Notes: generated by a model not told the origin, from the letters alone. A stretch of DNA of 28,069 bases from Paraktedonobacter sp964250225 (GCA_964250225.1 CAXUEY010000076.1:1-28069), one strand, 5' to 3'. Shown: positions 15,982 through 24,149, numbered from the stretch's first letter. Made by a program: numbers and translations.

Positions 15982-15998
15982 AGTGATGAAATATCACT
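15982..15998. repeat. Inverted repeat and GCTAAA direct repeats before the XRE-Nudix gene
   Basis: AGTGAT-GAAAT-ATCACT (15982-15998) is a perfect 6-bp inverted repeat. Three GCTAAA copies stand nearby at 15974, 16007 and 16025. Since the gene downstream begins with a DNA-binding domain, these may be its own operator sites. Confidence 0.3.
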
Positions 15999-16040
15999 AA
16001 GAAAGTGCTAAATTGCTCAATTTGGCTAAAAAGGTAGGGC

Positions 16041-17381
16041 ATGATGCAGAAAGCGCCGTATCCGAACAGGTTGAGGGCATTAGTCAAAGAAGCCGGGCTG
16101 AATATGCGGGAAGTGCATCGGGAAACAGGCATCCCGGAGAGTACATTGCGCTGGTGGGCGCGTGGAGATGGTGTCATTCCAAAGGAGGAACGTACTCTGC
16201 TTGCCCACATCATTGGCTGTGCGCTTCACGATCTCGCGCCCATGCATGAAGAAGAACCAGGCGCCCAACGAGAGGCTGACTCAAAAACCGGCATTACGGC
16301 GTCTAATGGGGGTGGAAGACAACCAGCACAGAGAGCACCGGAAGAAAGGGTAGTCGTCGGAAAGATGCACGGAAAAGATATGAATGGCCCACAAAATATC
16401 TACAGTCTTGATACGCTAGCCTCGCCAAATGCGCTCCATTTAATGGAAATGGCCGAAGTTGACTGCTTTGCAGTCGATGATTTTATCACGCTTACCCAGA
16501 GCAACGCCTTTGTCGGCTGGAACCGCGATGAAATTTTTCTGACGAAACTCTCAACACCACTGCCCGTGCCAGACGACATAGAGACGGTGCGTCAGGAAAA
16601 ACTGCCAGTGATTCAGAACAATTTTACCAACTCGTCACATTATCGTCTCGCGGCCTTTACACCAGCGTTTAGCGATAGAAGAGGGCTGGAAGTGACACTG
16701 GCCCCACTTGGATTTCACGATTTTTATACCCTTATGCCTTATCTGGATGAAACATTGCTGTCGCACAAAAACGGGACCTCTCTCTCTATTAGAGAAAAAT
16801 ATGGGCCTATGGCCTTTACGTATACCTCTGGAAACTCCTGTCCCGTTCCTGCACCTGTTGCTCTCCATTGTGTCGTTATCACAAAAGATCATCAGCTTAT
16901 TCTGATGCAGCGTTCTAATTCTGTGGCTTTCTATCCAAATCATTGGTCAGCTTCGTTTGAAGAAACAATGGACTCGCCTGGGCTGAGCCCCAAAGGTAAT
17001 AGACGAGCTGGCGATGCCGATTTCTTTGCCTGTGCTATGCGCGGCATCGAAGAAGAGTTAGGGGTCACTGCTGAAGCGCTTGATTCCATCAAGATACTCT
17101 CGCTCAATCTTGAATATCTGATCCTTGCGATTGGGGTTGTCGCCGTTATCAGAACGCATTTAAGCGCGCAAGAAGTGAAGTCCCACTGGCTAATCCAGGC
17201 TCCTGACCGTAATGAGGCATCAAAATTTGCGACCATTTCTACCGATCCCTCCGTTCTCCTCCAGAAGGTGTTCAGCAGCGATGTGCTCTGGCACCCAACG
17301 GCCCGCATGCGCCTGATCCAGTTCTTGTTCCATATGTATGGGGTCAAAGAAATAGTCGCGATGCTCAAAGCGTGGAAATAA
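16041..17381 (+). CDS. XRE-type helix-turn-helix protein fused to a Nudix-like domain
   Basis: 446 residues. Residues 8-65 form a Cro/XRE-like DNA-binding domain (LRALVKEAGLNMREVHRETGIPESTLRWWARG). A polar linker (70-115) follows, then a ~150-residue region of unknown fold. The C-terminal part (about 270-425) looks like a Nudix hydrolase with the box remnant MRGIEEELGV (333-342). The first Glu of the REUxEE pattern is Gly, and the spacing before it is longer than usual, so activity is unsure. It may be a ligand-sensing regulator like NrtR, or an enzyme with its own autorepressor (inference). AAGG lies 6 bases before ATG 16041; ATG 16044 is equally possible. Base composition from ~16370 on is visibly AT-richer than the neighbours, a sign of possible transfer. 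Confidence 0.72.
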   Translation: MMQKAPYPNRLRALVKEAGLNMREVHRETGIPESTLRWWARGDGVIPKEERTLLAHIIGCALHDLAPMHEEEPGAQREADSKTGITASNGGGRQPAQRAPEERVVVGKMHGKDMNGPQNIYSLDTLASPNALHLMEMAEVDCFAVDDFITLTQSNAFVGWNRDEIFLTKLSTPLPVPDDIETVRQEKLPVIQNNFTNSSHYRLAAFTPAFSDRRGLEVTLAPLGFHDFYTLMPYLDETLLSHKNGTSLSIREKYGPMAFTYTSGNSCPVPAPVALHCVVITKDHQLILMQRSNSVAFYPNHWSASFEETMDSPGLSPKGNRRAGDADFFACAMRGIEEELGVTAEALDSIKILSLNLEYLILAIGVVAVIRTHLSAQEVKSHWLIQAPDRNEASKFATISTDPSVLLQKVFSSDVLWHPTARMRLIQFLFHMYGVKEIVAMLKAWK

Positions 17382-17446
17382 TGGCAACGAAGGGTAACAC
17401 GGTCCTCATGCTTGTTCTGAGGCTTGTCGGCATGGATCAGCGTGTA

Positions 17447-17455
17447 TGATATACT
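17447..17455 (+). promoter_or_regulatory. Extended -10 promoter of the phosphoesterase-phzF pair
   Basis: TG, one base, then TATACT (17450-17455). No matching -35 at the normal distance. It lies 53 bases before the phosphoesterase start. Confidence 0.5.
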
Positions 17456-17507
17456 GTCCATAACAATCTGATCTTTAAAATGAAATACAGACTATTGGAG
17501 GTAGAAT

Positions 17508-18290
17508 ATGCGTTTAGCTATCCTCTCGGATATTCATGGGAACCCACTGGCATTGGATGCAGTTCTGGCGGATATTCAGGCTCAAGAGAAAGTTGACGGC
17601 TACTGGGTGTTGGGGGATTTCTCGGCCATTGGATACGATCCTGTAACGGTGCTTGAGCGCTTGAAAACGCTGCCCAATGTGCATTGCACACGCGGGAATA
17701 CAGACCGCTATGTGATTACAGGCGAACGGCCTGGACCTTCGCTCCAGGAGGCGACTCAGCATGCTGATGCTGTGCAGCGAGCCGTGGAGGTCGCGGCGAG
17801 CTTTGCCTGGACGCTGGGCTATGTGACCGCCGCTGGCTGGTGGGACTGGTTGAGCCGTTTGCCGCTGGAATTGCGCTTGACCTTGCCCGATGGCACGCGG
17901 CTCTTAGGCGTGCATGCAGCGCCCGGCGCTGACGATGGACCGGGCATCCATCCAGGTCTGAGTGAGGATGAGCTATACGCGCTACTCAAGCCTGCTGAGG
18001 CCGACCTGATTTTTGTCGGACACACCCATGTGCCAATGGAGCGCGTGGTCCAGGGCATACGCGTCTTCAACCTGGGCAGCGTGAGTAATCCGGTGGTGAC
18101 TCCCCTGCACGCCCGCTACGCGCTGCTGGAGGCTGGCTCCGACGGCTATCAGATCCAGCGATGCTCGGTAGAGTATGATCGTCAGGCGGTGATCGAGGCA
18201 GTGCGCCAGTCTCATCATCCGGCAGGCGAATTTGTGATCGGGTGCATGCAGGGCCAGATCCTCTCGCGATGGGCGAATATCGATGAATGA
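17508..18290 (+). CDS. Calcineurin-like metallophosphoesterase (YfcE/MJ0936 type)
   Basis: 260 residues. All five metal motifs are there in order: SDIHGN (7-12), GDFSAIGYDP, RGNTDR, VHAAPG and GHTHVP, followed by FNLGSVSNP. The family cleaves phosphodiesters or phosphomonoesters with two metal ions; the true substrate is unknown. GGAGG stands 7 bases before ATG 17508. The phzF gene starts 40 bases after the stop on the same strand, so a two-gene unit is likely. The protein is cytoplasmic. Confidence 0.88.
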   Translation: MRLAILSDIHGNPLALDAVLADIQAQEKVDGYWVLGDFSAIGYDPVTVLERLKTLPNVHCTRGNTDRYVITGERPGPSLQEATQHADAVQRAVEVAASFAWTLGYVTAAGWWDWLSRLPLELRLTLPDGTRLLGVHAAPGADDGPGIHPGLSEDELYALLKPAEADLIFVGHTHVPMERVVQGIRVFNLGSVSNPVVTPLHARYALLEAGSDGYQIQRCSVEYDRQAVIEAVRQSHHPAGEFVIGCMQGQILSRWANIDE

Positions 18291-18330
18291 CCACATATGT
18301 GCGACATAGTTATTCAGGAGAGATTGTGCT

Positions 18331-19119
18331 ATGAATCTGCCCCTTTTTCAAGTGGATGCTTTTACCAATCAGCCCTTTGCGGGCAATCCCGCCGCCGTGT
18401 GTGTGCTGGATGAGCCTCGCGACGACGTTTGGATGCAGCAGGTCGCGCGCGAGATGAACCTCTCGGAGACGGCTTTTCTCAGCACACAGGCCGATGGCTA
18501 CGACCTGCGCTGGTTTACCCCCGCCGTTGAGGTCGCGCTATGCGGCCATGCGACGCTGGCCAGCGCGCATATTCTCTGGGAACAGGGCTACCTTCCCGCG
18601 GCATCACAGGCGCGCTTTCACACCCTGAGCGGCTTATTGACCGCCGAACGGCGCGCTGACTGGATCGAACTGGATTTTCCTGCTAAGCCAGAGGAACCGG
18701 TCACAAGCGTACCGGGCCTGGCGCAAGCGCTGGGCATCACGCCGGTCTATATGGGCATGAGCCAGTTCGATTGTCTGGTGGAGGTCGCGTCTGAAGAGGC
18801 TGTGCGCAACCTCACACCGGATTTCGCGCAACTGGCAGCTATTGCTGTCCGCGGGGTGATCGTGACCAGCCGCGCCAGCACCCCAGAGTACGATTTTGCC
18901 TCGCGATTCTTTGGTCCACGCGTGGGCGTGCCCGAAGACCCCGTGACCGGCTCGGCCCATTGTGTGCTCAGTCCGTTTTGGAGCAAACGTTTGGGCCGCG
19001 CAGAACTGACCGGCTATCAGGCTTCGGCACGTGGCGGCATTGTGCGCACACGACTGGACGGCGAACGCGTCCACCTCAGCGGTCAGGCGGTAACGGTTGT
19101 GCGCGGCGAATTGCTGTAA
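18331..19119 (+). CDS. PhzF-family isomerase-like protein
   Basis: 262 residues, the usual PhzF size and fold of two alpha/beta hotdog-like halves. The start LPLFQVDAFTNQPFAGNPAAVC is the family signature. Glu46 in NLSETAF is the likely acid/base residue, WFTPAVEVALCGHATLA is the substrate-binding loop, and DPVTGSAHCVLSPFW marks the second half. PhzF itself isomerises DHHA in phenazine synthesis, but most relatives outside phz operons have unknown substrates, and no phz genes are near. AGGAGA is 9 bases upstream of ATG 18331. Confidence 0.9.
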   Translation: MNLPLFQVDAFTNQPFAGNPAAVCVLDEPRDDVWMQQVAREMNLSETAFLSTQADGYDLRWFTPAVEVALCGHATLASAHILWEQGYLPAASQARFHTLSGLLTAERRADWIELDFPAKPEEPVTSVPGLAQALGITPVYMGMSQFDCLVEVASEEAVRNLTPDFAQLAAIAVRGVIVTSRASTPEYDFASRFFGPRVGVPEDPVTGSAHCVLSPFWSKRLGRAELTGYQASARGGIVRTRLDGERVHLSGQAVTVVRGELL

Positions 19120-19193
19120 ATACACTTAAAAAGTGAATCTGATCTCCTACACCACTGGAGCAGTAGAGCAGTTTTTTGTTGATGAAGCGTTTA

Positions 19194-19679
19194 TCAGTCT
19201 TCTGTATGCGCGGGAACGTGCCCATGCAACAGGTAATAGGTAAGGGCCGTTTCCCAGGATGAGATATATTCTTGATAGTGCTCTTGAGTAAACCCATCGA
19301 GGTAGCTATTGCCCTGCCGCGTGAGGGAGGTCAATGTATAGGTGATGCGCACCGTGCTTCTCTGCACTCCATCAGCCTCACAAGCCACCTCGACCTTGCT
19401 CATATGGGAGGTGGGCAAGACATTAAGATAGCTTATCTGGGACTGTTCCGGTGTATACGCGATGATGGCCCAGATTTTGGCCGGTTCGTTGGCGTGTTGC
19501 GTCGTGAAAACCATATCAGGCTGCGTCGCTCCCGAAGCAGGATAGAGCATGGTGGGGTTCCAACCATGTACCCAGCGTTTCTCTCCCAGCGGGGAAAACA
19601 GGGGAAATACTTCGTGAGGAGCAGCAGGCAGGTGAATGGCATGAGATCGCGTGATCTGCTGAGCGCTAAAAGCTGACAT
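19194..19679 (-). CDS. SRPBCC-fold protein (Bet v 1/START-like)
   Basis: 161 residues. The order AAPHEVFPLFSPLGEKRWVHGWNP, VFTTQHANEPAKIWAI and VEVACEADGVQRSTVRITYTLTSL, then a C-terminal helix (YQEYISSWETALTYYLL), is that of polyketide cyclase/START-type SRPBCC proteins, which bind hydrophobic ligands in a deep pocket. The ligand is unknown. AAAGGAAG stands about 10 bases before ATG 19679. It follows the RHH-like gene with 73 bases between, probably as one transcript. Confidence 0.78.
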   Translation of the reverse strand: MSAFSAQQITRSHAIHLPAAPHEVFPLFSPLGEKRWVHGWNPTMLYPASGATQPDMVFTTQHANEPAKIWAIIAYTPEQSQISYLNVLPTSHMSKVEVACEADGVQRSTVRITYTLTSLTRQGNSYLDGFTQEHYQEYISSWETALTYYLLHGHVPAHTED

Positions 19680-19752
19680 TGTTTGTGCTTCCTTTTAAAG
19701 AGCGTCTTCGCGTGAAGATGGATAATTAACGGCAAAAGATACGTTGGAATGT

Positions 19753-20058
19753 TTAGGATAGCTCGTTCTGTGCCCTCTGTTCGATAAAGCGATGGCTGGC
19801 ACCGGCATCGTAGTTCATCCCGTACACATCCTTGAGCTGGGCAATCCGTTGGAGGGTCTCCTCGCTAAAGGGGTGTTTCTGTTCAAACGCGTGTAAAACA
19901 ATCCCCTCAAGTAAATCTCCCAGCGACAGGTCAAAGTACTCTGCCAGCGCCTTTAGCACCTTTACCATGTTCTTTTCCATGCGCGCGCCAATCTGGACCC
20001 GTTCGACGGGAATAGGCCGCCCGTGGATGCCAGCGTTTTCTCCAGACTGCTGATTCAT
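19753..20058 (-). CDS. Putative ribbon-helix-helix-like regulator, 101 residues
   Basis: The centre RVQIGARMEKNMVKVLKALAEYFDLSLGDLLEGIVLHAFE reads like a short beta strand followed by two helices, the ribbon-helix-helix plan of small DNA-binding proteins. A polar N-terminus (MNQQSGENAGIHG) precedes it and a helical tail ends it. No exact family is recognised; the RHH call is inference. AAAGGAG lies 8 bases before ATG 20058. A near-consensus promoter overlaps a nested inverted repeat directly upstream, which suits autoregulation. It is first in a two-gene unit with the SRPBCC gene. Confidence 0.65.
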   Translation of the reverse strand: MNQQSGENAGIHGRPIPVERVQIGARMEKNMVKVLKALAEYFDLSLGDLLEGIVLHAFEQKHPFSEETLQRIAQLKDVYGMNYDAGASHRFIEQRAQNELS

Positions 20059-20081
20059 ATCTTTTTTCTCCTTTCGGACAC

Positions 20082-20132
20082 GTTATTTTATGGTTATGGT
20101 AACAATATAACGAAATAACATAAAAATGTCAA
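20082..20132 (-). promoter_or_regulatory. Promoter and nested inverted-repeat operator of the RHH-SRPBCC unit
   Basis: The minus-strand promoter is TTGACA (20127-20132), 17 bases, TATATT (20104-20109). Overlapping it is a nested repeat: GTTATTT (20082-20088) with AAATAAC (20113-20119), and inside it GTTAT (20093-20097) with ATAAC (20107-20111). Four half-sites of GTTAT would suit cooperative binding of a small dimeric repressor. Confidence 0.7.
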
Positions 20133-20191
20133 GCGGGAGGGCGACTTTTCATTGAAAGAAGAAATTGGTATAGTCAACTATTCTTATAGGC

Positions 20192-20220
20192 TTGTATATC
20201 ACCTGGTTTTTCTGTATTAT
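20192..20220 (+). promoter_or_regulatory. Promoter of the glycosyl hydrolase gene
   Basis: TTGTAT (20192-20197), 17 bases, TATTAT (20215-20220). The start of transcription would be near 20227, 55 bases before ATG 20282. Confidence 0.55.
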
Positions 20221-20281
20221 TCGTAGGTGAGGAATGTTTTTGTCCATTTCTCTCCTGCAAATGATTTGGAGGAGCCATTTT

Positions 20282-21967
20282 ATGCCTACCTTGCGAATGA
20301 TTTTCAAACGCCTCAATGTGCTCGTACAAGCTGGTGTACTCGCCAGTATGGCCGCTTTGCTGGTCATGATGCCGTGGGCGAGCGTACCCACAGCCGCAGC
20401 AGCGGGACATACAAGCAGTGTCGTGAGCGCCGCCAATTGTGCGGTCACGCCAGGAGAGGCGCAGTTTCCCAAACGTCAGTTGCGCGCAGTCTGGGTTGCC
20501 AGTGTCGCGAACATTGACTGGCCCACGCAGACCGGCCTTTCTGTCGCTGTGCAGCAGCAGCAATTTATCGCTATCCTTGATAAAGTGCAGCAGATGCATA
20601 TGAACGCCGTTGTTGTGCAAATTCGCCCAACGGCTGATGCACTCTATCCATCCAAGCTTTTCCCCTGGTCACAGTGGTTGACAGGCGTGCAGGGACAAGA
20701 TCCGGGCTACGATCCGCTGGCCTTTATGGTGAAGGAAGCGCATCAACACAACATTCAGTTCCATGCCTGGTTCAACCCGTATCGCATCAGCCTGGACACC
20801 GATCTCAGCAAGCTCGCGCCCAACAATCCGGCGATCCTGCATCCCGATTGGGTCATTAGCTATGGTGGCAAGCTGTACTTTAATCCAGGCCTGCCCGCAG
20901 TCAGGCAGTACATCACCGCAGGCATTATGGAGGTCGTGAATAATTACGACATCGATGGTGTTCACTTCGATGATTATTTCTATCCCTATCCCGTCGCTGG
21001 TCAGACCTTCCCGGACCAGGCCACTTACCAGCAGTATGGCGCGGGCTTCTCCACTATCGGCGACTGGAGACGCGACAATGTGAACCAGCTGGTTCGCGGC
21101 CTCTCGCTTGCCATTAAACAGGCCAAACCGTATGTGCAGTTTGGCATCAGTCCTTTCGGGGTCTGGCGCAACCAGTCCACCGACCCCACCGGTTCCGCCA
21201 CACAGGCAGGCGTGCAGGACTATGACGATCTCTACGCGGATACGCGCGCGTGGATCAAAAACAACTGGATCGACTATATTGTGCCGCAAATCTACTGGAA
21301 TATTGGGTTCCCACCTGCCGCATATGATGTTCTTGTAGCCTGGTGGTCGCACGAGGTAGCCGGCTCACATGTCCAGCTCTATACCGGGATGGCGGTCTAC
21401 AAAATCGGTCTGCCGGGCGCCTGGTCCGACCCCAACCAGATGCCAGCTCAGCTTGCCTTGAACCTGCAATACCCACAGGTACAGGGCGCGATGTTCTTTA
21501 GCATGAAAGAATTGTTCGCCAACCCCCTCGGCTTTACGGACAACCTGAGCAACAATATCTACAAATATCCGGCACTGGTACCGGTCGCGCCTACCGCTGA
21601 CGGCAAGGTTCCGCAGCGCCTGGGCTTGCTACCAGCGTACCAGACCTCGGCGGGTGTAACGTTAAACTGGCTGGATTTCAATCAAAGCTGGTTGAACGGC
21701 GACGACTCTGGCGGCCACAATTCCGCCTATTATGCTGTGTATCGTTTTAATGGTCGCGGACATCACAACATCTGCGACTTCAACGATACGCAGTATTTGC
21801 TGACCACCCTGCGCCGTACCAGTGACAATGGCGGCGTGCTGCAAACGTTTGTCGATACCACCGCGCAACCAGGCCAGACCTACACCTATTACGTCACCGC
21901 GCTTGATCGCTTCAACCAGGAGAGCAAGCCCGGCGATGGACAGTCCATCACAGTAGGCGCTGATTAG
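20282..21967 (+). CDS. Secreted GHL10-type glycosyl hydrolase (DUF187)
   Basis: 561 residues. A signal peptide covers about 1-41 (basic start, then VLASMAALLVMMPWASV and AAAAG). The catalytic barrel follows (about 63-400): RQLRAVWVASVANIDWP, MNAVVVQIRPTADALYPS, FHAWFNPYRIS, NYDIDGVHFDDYFYPYP and YIVPQIYWNIGF are clear marks of the GHL10 family of secreted TIM-barrel hydrolases. The last ~110 residues (from GVTLNWLDFN on) look like a fibronectin type III domain. The substrate is not settled; the family is often linked to cell-wall or extracellular glycans. ATG 20282 has GGAGGAG 7 bases upstream and starts the signal peptide; ATG 20234 is unlikely. A 19-bp-stem terminator follows. Confidence 0.9.
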   Translation: MPTLRMIFKRLNVLVQAGVLASMAALLVMMPWASVPTAAAAGHTSSVVSAANCAVTPGEAQFPKRQLRAVWVASVANIDWPTQTGLSVAVQQQQFIAILDKVQQMHMNAVVVQIRPTADALYPSKLFPWSQWLTGVQGQDPGYDPLAFMVKEAHQHNIQFHAWFNPYRISLDTDLSKLAPNNPAILHPDWVISYGGKLYFNPGLPAVRQYITAGIMEVVNNYDIDGVHFDDYFYPYPVAGQTFPDQATYQQYGAGFSTIGDWRRDNVNQLVRGLSLAIKQAKPYVQFGISPFGVWRNQSTDPTGSATQAGVQDYDDLYADTRAWIKNNWIDYIVPQIYWNIGFPPAAYDVLVAWWSHEVAGSHVQLYTGMAVYKIGLPGAWSDPNQMPAQLALNLQYPQVQGAMFFSMKELFANPLGFTDNLSNNIYKYPALVPVAPTADGKVPQRLGLLPAYQTSAGVTLNWLDFNQSWLNGDDSGGHNSAYYAVYRFNGRGHHNICDFNDTQYLLTTLRRTSDNGGVLQTFVDTTAQPGQTYTYYVTALDRFNQESKPGDGQSITVGAD

Positions 21968-21998
21968 CCTCGCAGTCTGCTCCCGTAGCTTGTGGAAT

Positions 21999-22044
21999 GA
22001 GGAGGTGGTCGATATGAAACGCATATCATATCGACCACCTCCTC
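21999..22044 (+). terminator. Strong hairpin terminator after the glycosyl hydrolase gene
   Basis: A perfect 19-bp stem (21999-22017 with 22026-22044) around an 8-base loop, followed by AGTTTTGG. It starts 31 bases after the stop. The T-run is short but the stem is very stable. Confidence 0.78.
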
Positions 22045-22077
22045 AGTTTTGGTTACCTCATCCGCGCTTGCAAAAAT

Positions 22078-22106
22078 TTGACACTCTGCCATTTGTCGCG
22101 TATACT
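22078..22106 (+). promoter_or_regulatory. Promoter of the MFS_3 exporter gene
   Basis: Perfect TTGACA (22078-22083), 17 bases, TATACT (22101-22106). Transcription would start near 22113, leaving a leader of about 335 bases before ATG 22447. Confidence 0.75.
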
Positions 22107-22205
22107 TGTCGCATGTGCACACAAGTTCAATCCATCCACTACAAAGATTGCGCCGGGCACTGCTCTGTTGCGCTCTCAATTTTGCTCATCGATATGAGTG
22201 CTGTG

Positions 22206-22399
22206 GCCGCGTAGGCAGACACGCCAGGTCTACGCGGCAGGAACAGGCGCTTGATGCAACTGCTTGCTCATGGGGAGGAAGCAGGGAATCTCCCAGCTTA
22301 TGCATCTTTCAGCTTTTCCTTCCATTTTTCTCTGTGTGTGTCCGCCAGGCGGGCACAGCTTTTTTTTGCTGCTTCCAGTGTGTGGAAAATGTGCCCGCC
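22206..22399 (+). other. Structured 5' leader before the exporter gene
   Basis: The long untranslated region contains two perfect stems: GCCGCGTAG (22206-22214) with CTACGCGGC (22230-22238), and GGCGGGCACA (22348-22357) with TGTGCCCGCC (22390-22399), the second enclosing a T8 run (22360-22367) and a small TTCCA/TGGAA stem. CCGCC just before 22348 can pair instead with GGCGG, giving a short stem before the T-run, so a switch between two folds is thinkable. No known riboswitch class was recognised. A 74-codon ORF (22251-22475) crosses the leader and overlaps the exporter start by 29 bases, but has no clear ribosome site. Confidence 0.4.
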
Positions 22400-22446
22400 C
22401 CGCGCTATCAACCATTGTTTTTCACACTTTTTCTGGAGGTACAGGT

Positions 22447-23964
22447 ATGAAACAGATACACAATTCATCACATAATATAAATACAAATGATCTTCCAACA
22501 GCTTCCGACATGCCAGCAGAGATAGCGGATGTGTTGCACGAAGCAGGTGAGGCTCTCAGCATACGTACACCAGCAGGGGTCGCAGGTGTAAGCGAGCTTA
22601 TCAATATGCAAACGCCAATAGATACAGCGGAAATAGATGAGGTTCCCAGTCCGCAAACAGCAACAGAGATTACAGATGTGGAACACGACACAAGCGAGAT
22701 TGCTGCGGAAACGACAGGGGCAGCGGAGGCAGCTCCTGCCAGGCGTCTGCCCTCTCTCTGGCGCAATCGCGACTTTATGTTGCTCTGGAACGGGCAGCTT
22801 ATCTCCAGCTTTGGCACGCAGGTCTCGCAACTGGCCTTTCCGCTGCTCGTCCTGGCCATCACGCATTCAGCAGCGCAGGCAGGCCTTGTTGGTGCGTTGC
22901 GCGGTTTGCCCTTCGCGCTGCTCTGCCTGCCCGCGGGCGCGCTGGTGGACCGCTGGGACCGCAAACGCGTGATGCTGCTCTGCGATAGCGGGCGCGCCAT
23001 TGCTCTGGGCAGTATCCCTGTAGCCCTCTGGCTGGGCCACCTGACGATCATCCAGCTCGGCCTGGTCGCGCTGATCGAGGGCACGCTGATGACCTTCTTC
23101 TCGCTCTCTGAAATGGCCTGCCTGCCACGTGTGGTGCCGAAAGAGCAGTTGCCCGCGGCCACCGCGCAGAACCAGGTCATCGATTCCGCATCGTGGACGC
23201 TGGGGCCGTTCCTGGGCGGCCTGCTCTATGGCTTTGGTCATGCCGTGCCCTTTCTGCTGGATGCGGCCTCTTATGCCTGCTCGGTGGTAGGGATCTTCTT
23301 CATGCGCGCGCGTTTCCAGGAAGAGCGCACAGAGGCCCCGCGCAAGATCTGGCATGAAATTGGCGAGGGCCTGGTCTGGCTCTGGCGCGACCCCTTGTTG
23401 CGTTTTCTAGCTATCCTCACCTGGGGCCTGATCACGCCTGTGATCGGTTTTTCGCTGATTCTGATCGTGCTGGCTCAGGGGTTGCATGCCACGCCTCTGG
23501 CCATTGGCATCCTCTTTGGCACTGGCGGAGCTGGCAGCATCCTCGGTGCGCTGCTGACTCATCCTTTGCAGAAACGTTTTACCTTTGGGCAGGTCATGAT
23601 CGGGTCGGCGTGGGTCTGGGCTGTCTCCTGGCTGGCGCTGGCCATCGCGCCCAATGTGTGGGTGCTGGGTATTGCCAACGGGATCAGCTTTATCATCGTA
23701 CCCATTTACACCTCGACTCAGTTCAGCTACCGTCTGATCGTCATCCCCGACCATCTCCAGGGGCGCGTGCAGAGCGTCTATCGCCTGCTCTCGTTTGGTA
23801 GCCAGCCGCTGGGCTTCGTGCTCACCGGCCTCCTGATCTCGTGGGTGGGCGCGAGCTGGGCTGTTGTGCTGCTCTTTGTGCCGCAGCTGCTCTTCTGTCT
23901 GCTCGCCACCTTCAACCGCCCACTCAGGGCAGCTCCCGCGCTGAGCGACATTGCCCGCGAGTGA
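22447..23964 (+). CDS. MFS_3 family exporter (EntS-like) with acidic N-terminal extension
   Basis: 505 residues. The membrane part (about 105-495) has the 12-helix major facilitator plan with RNRDFMLLWNGQLISSFGTQVSQLAFPLLV at its start, LPAGALVDRWDRKRVML as the loop 2-3 signature, and LIWxGASW-like and NRPLR ends, as in the MFS_3 group that includes enterobactin exporter EntS and many macrolide or multidrug efflux proteins. The first ~100 residues are acidic, Ala/Thr/Glu-rich and without structure, which is unusual for the family. GGAGG is 7 bases before ATG 22447. The start at 22264 is rejected, since its extra N-terminus is hydrophobic and Cys-rich. The substrate is unknown. Confidence 0.88.
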   Translation: MKQIHNSSHNINTNDLPTASDMPAEIADVLHEAGEALSIRTPAGVAGVSELINMQTPIDTAEIDEVPSPQTATEITDVEHDTSEIAAETTGAAEAAPARRLPSLWRNRDFMLLWNGQLISSFGTQVSQLAFPLLVLAITHSAAQAGLVGALRGLPFALLCLPAGALVDRWDRKRVMLLCDSGRAIALGSIPVALWLGHLTIIQLGLVALIEGTLMTFFSLSEMACLPRVVPKEQLPAATAQNQVIDSASWTLGPFLGGLLYGFGHAVPFLLDAASYACSVVGIFFMRARFQEERTEAPRKIWHEIGEGLVWLWRDPLLRFLAILTWGLITPVIGFSLILIVLAQGLHATPLAIGILFGTGGAGSILGALLTHPLQKRFTFGQVMIGSAWVWAVSWLALAIAPNVWVLGIANGISFIIVPIYTSTQFSYRLIVIPDHLQGRVQSVYRLLSFGSQPLGFVLTGLLISWVGASWAVVLLFVPQLLFCLLATFNRPLRAAPALSDIARE

Positions 23965-24004
23965 TAGAAAATCAGTTGAGATCACGTTGATCTTGCGAAT
24001 AGAG

Positions 24005-24034
24005 AGCGGCGCTGCATGAGCAAGCAGTGCCGCT
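24005..24034 (+). terminator. Hairpin after the exporter gene
   Basis: AGCGGC-G-CTGC (24005-24015) pairs with GCAG-T-GCCGCT (24024-24034), a 10-bp stem with one mismatch. No T-run follows, so termination is probable but weak. Confidence 0.4.
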
Positions 24035-24075
24035 GCTGAAATACCCTTGACATTGGTGATAGAATAAAAAGCGAT

Positions 24076-24149
24076 GCACCCATAGCTCAGTGGATAGAGC
24101 ACTAGTCTTCGGAACTAGGTTGTCGGCGGTTCGAATCCGTCTGGGTGCG
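24076..24149 (+). tRNA. tRNA-Arg (anticodon UCG)
   Basis: A full cloverleaf: acceptor GCACCCA (24076-24082) with TGGGTGC (24142-24148), D-stem GCTC/GAGC, anticodon stem CTAGT/ACTAG with loop CTTCGGA (anticodon TCG at 24109-24111), T-arm GGCGG-TTCGAAT-CCGTC. The discriminator is G and CCA is not encoded. An extended -10 (TGATAGAAT, 24057-24065) is just upstream. Confidence 0.97.

Noticed and set aside
15800..16213. Upstream extension of the 122-residue hypothetical gene
   Set aside because: The product lacks order and runs into the start region of the divergent XRE-Nudix gene.
22264..22446. In-frame upstream extension of the MFS_3 exporter
   Set aside because: The ribosome site GGAGG fits ATG 22447; the extra part is a Cys/Phe-rich string encoded by the folded leader.
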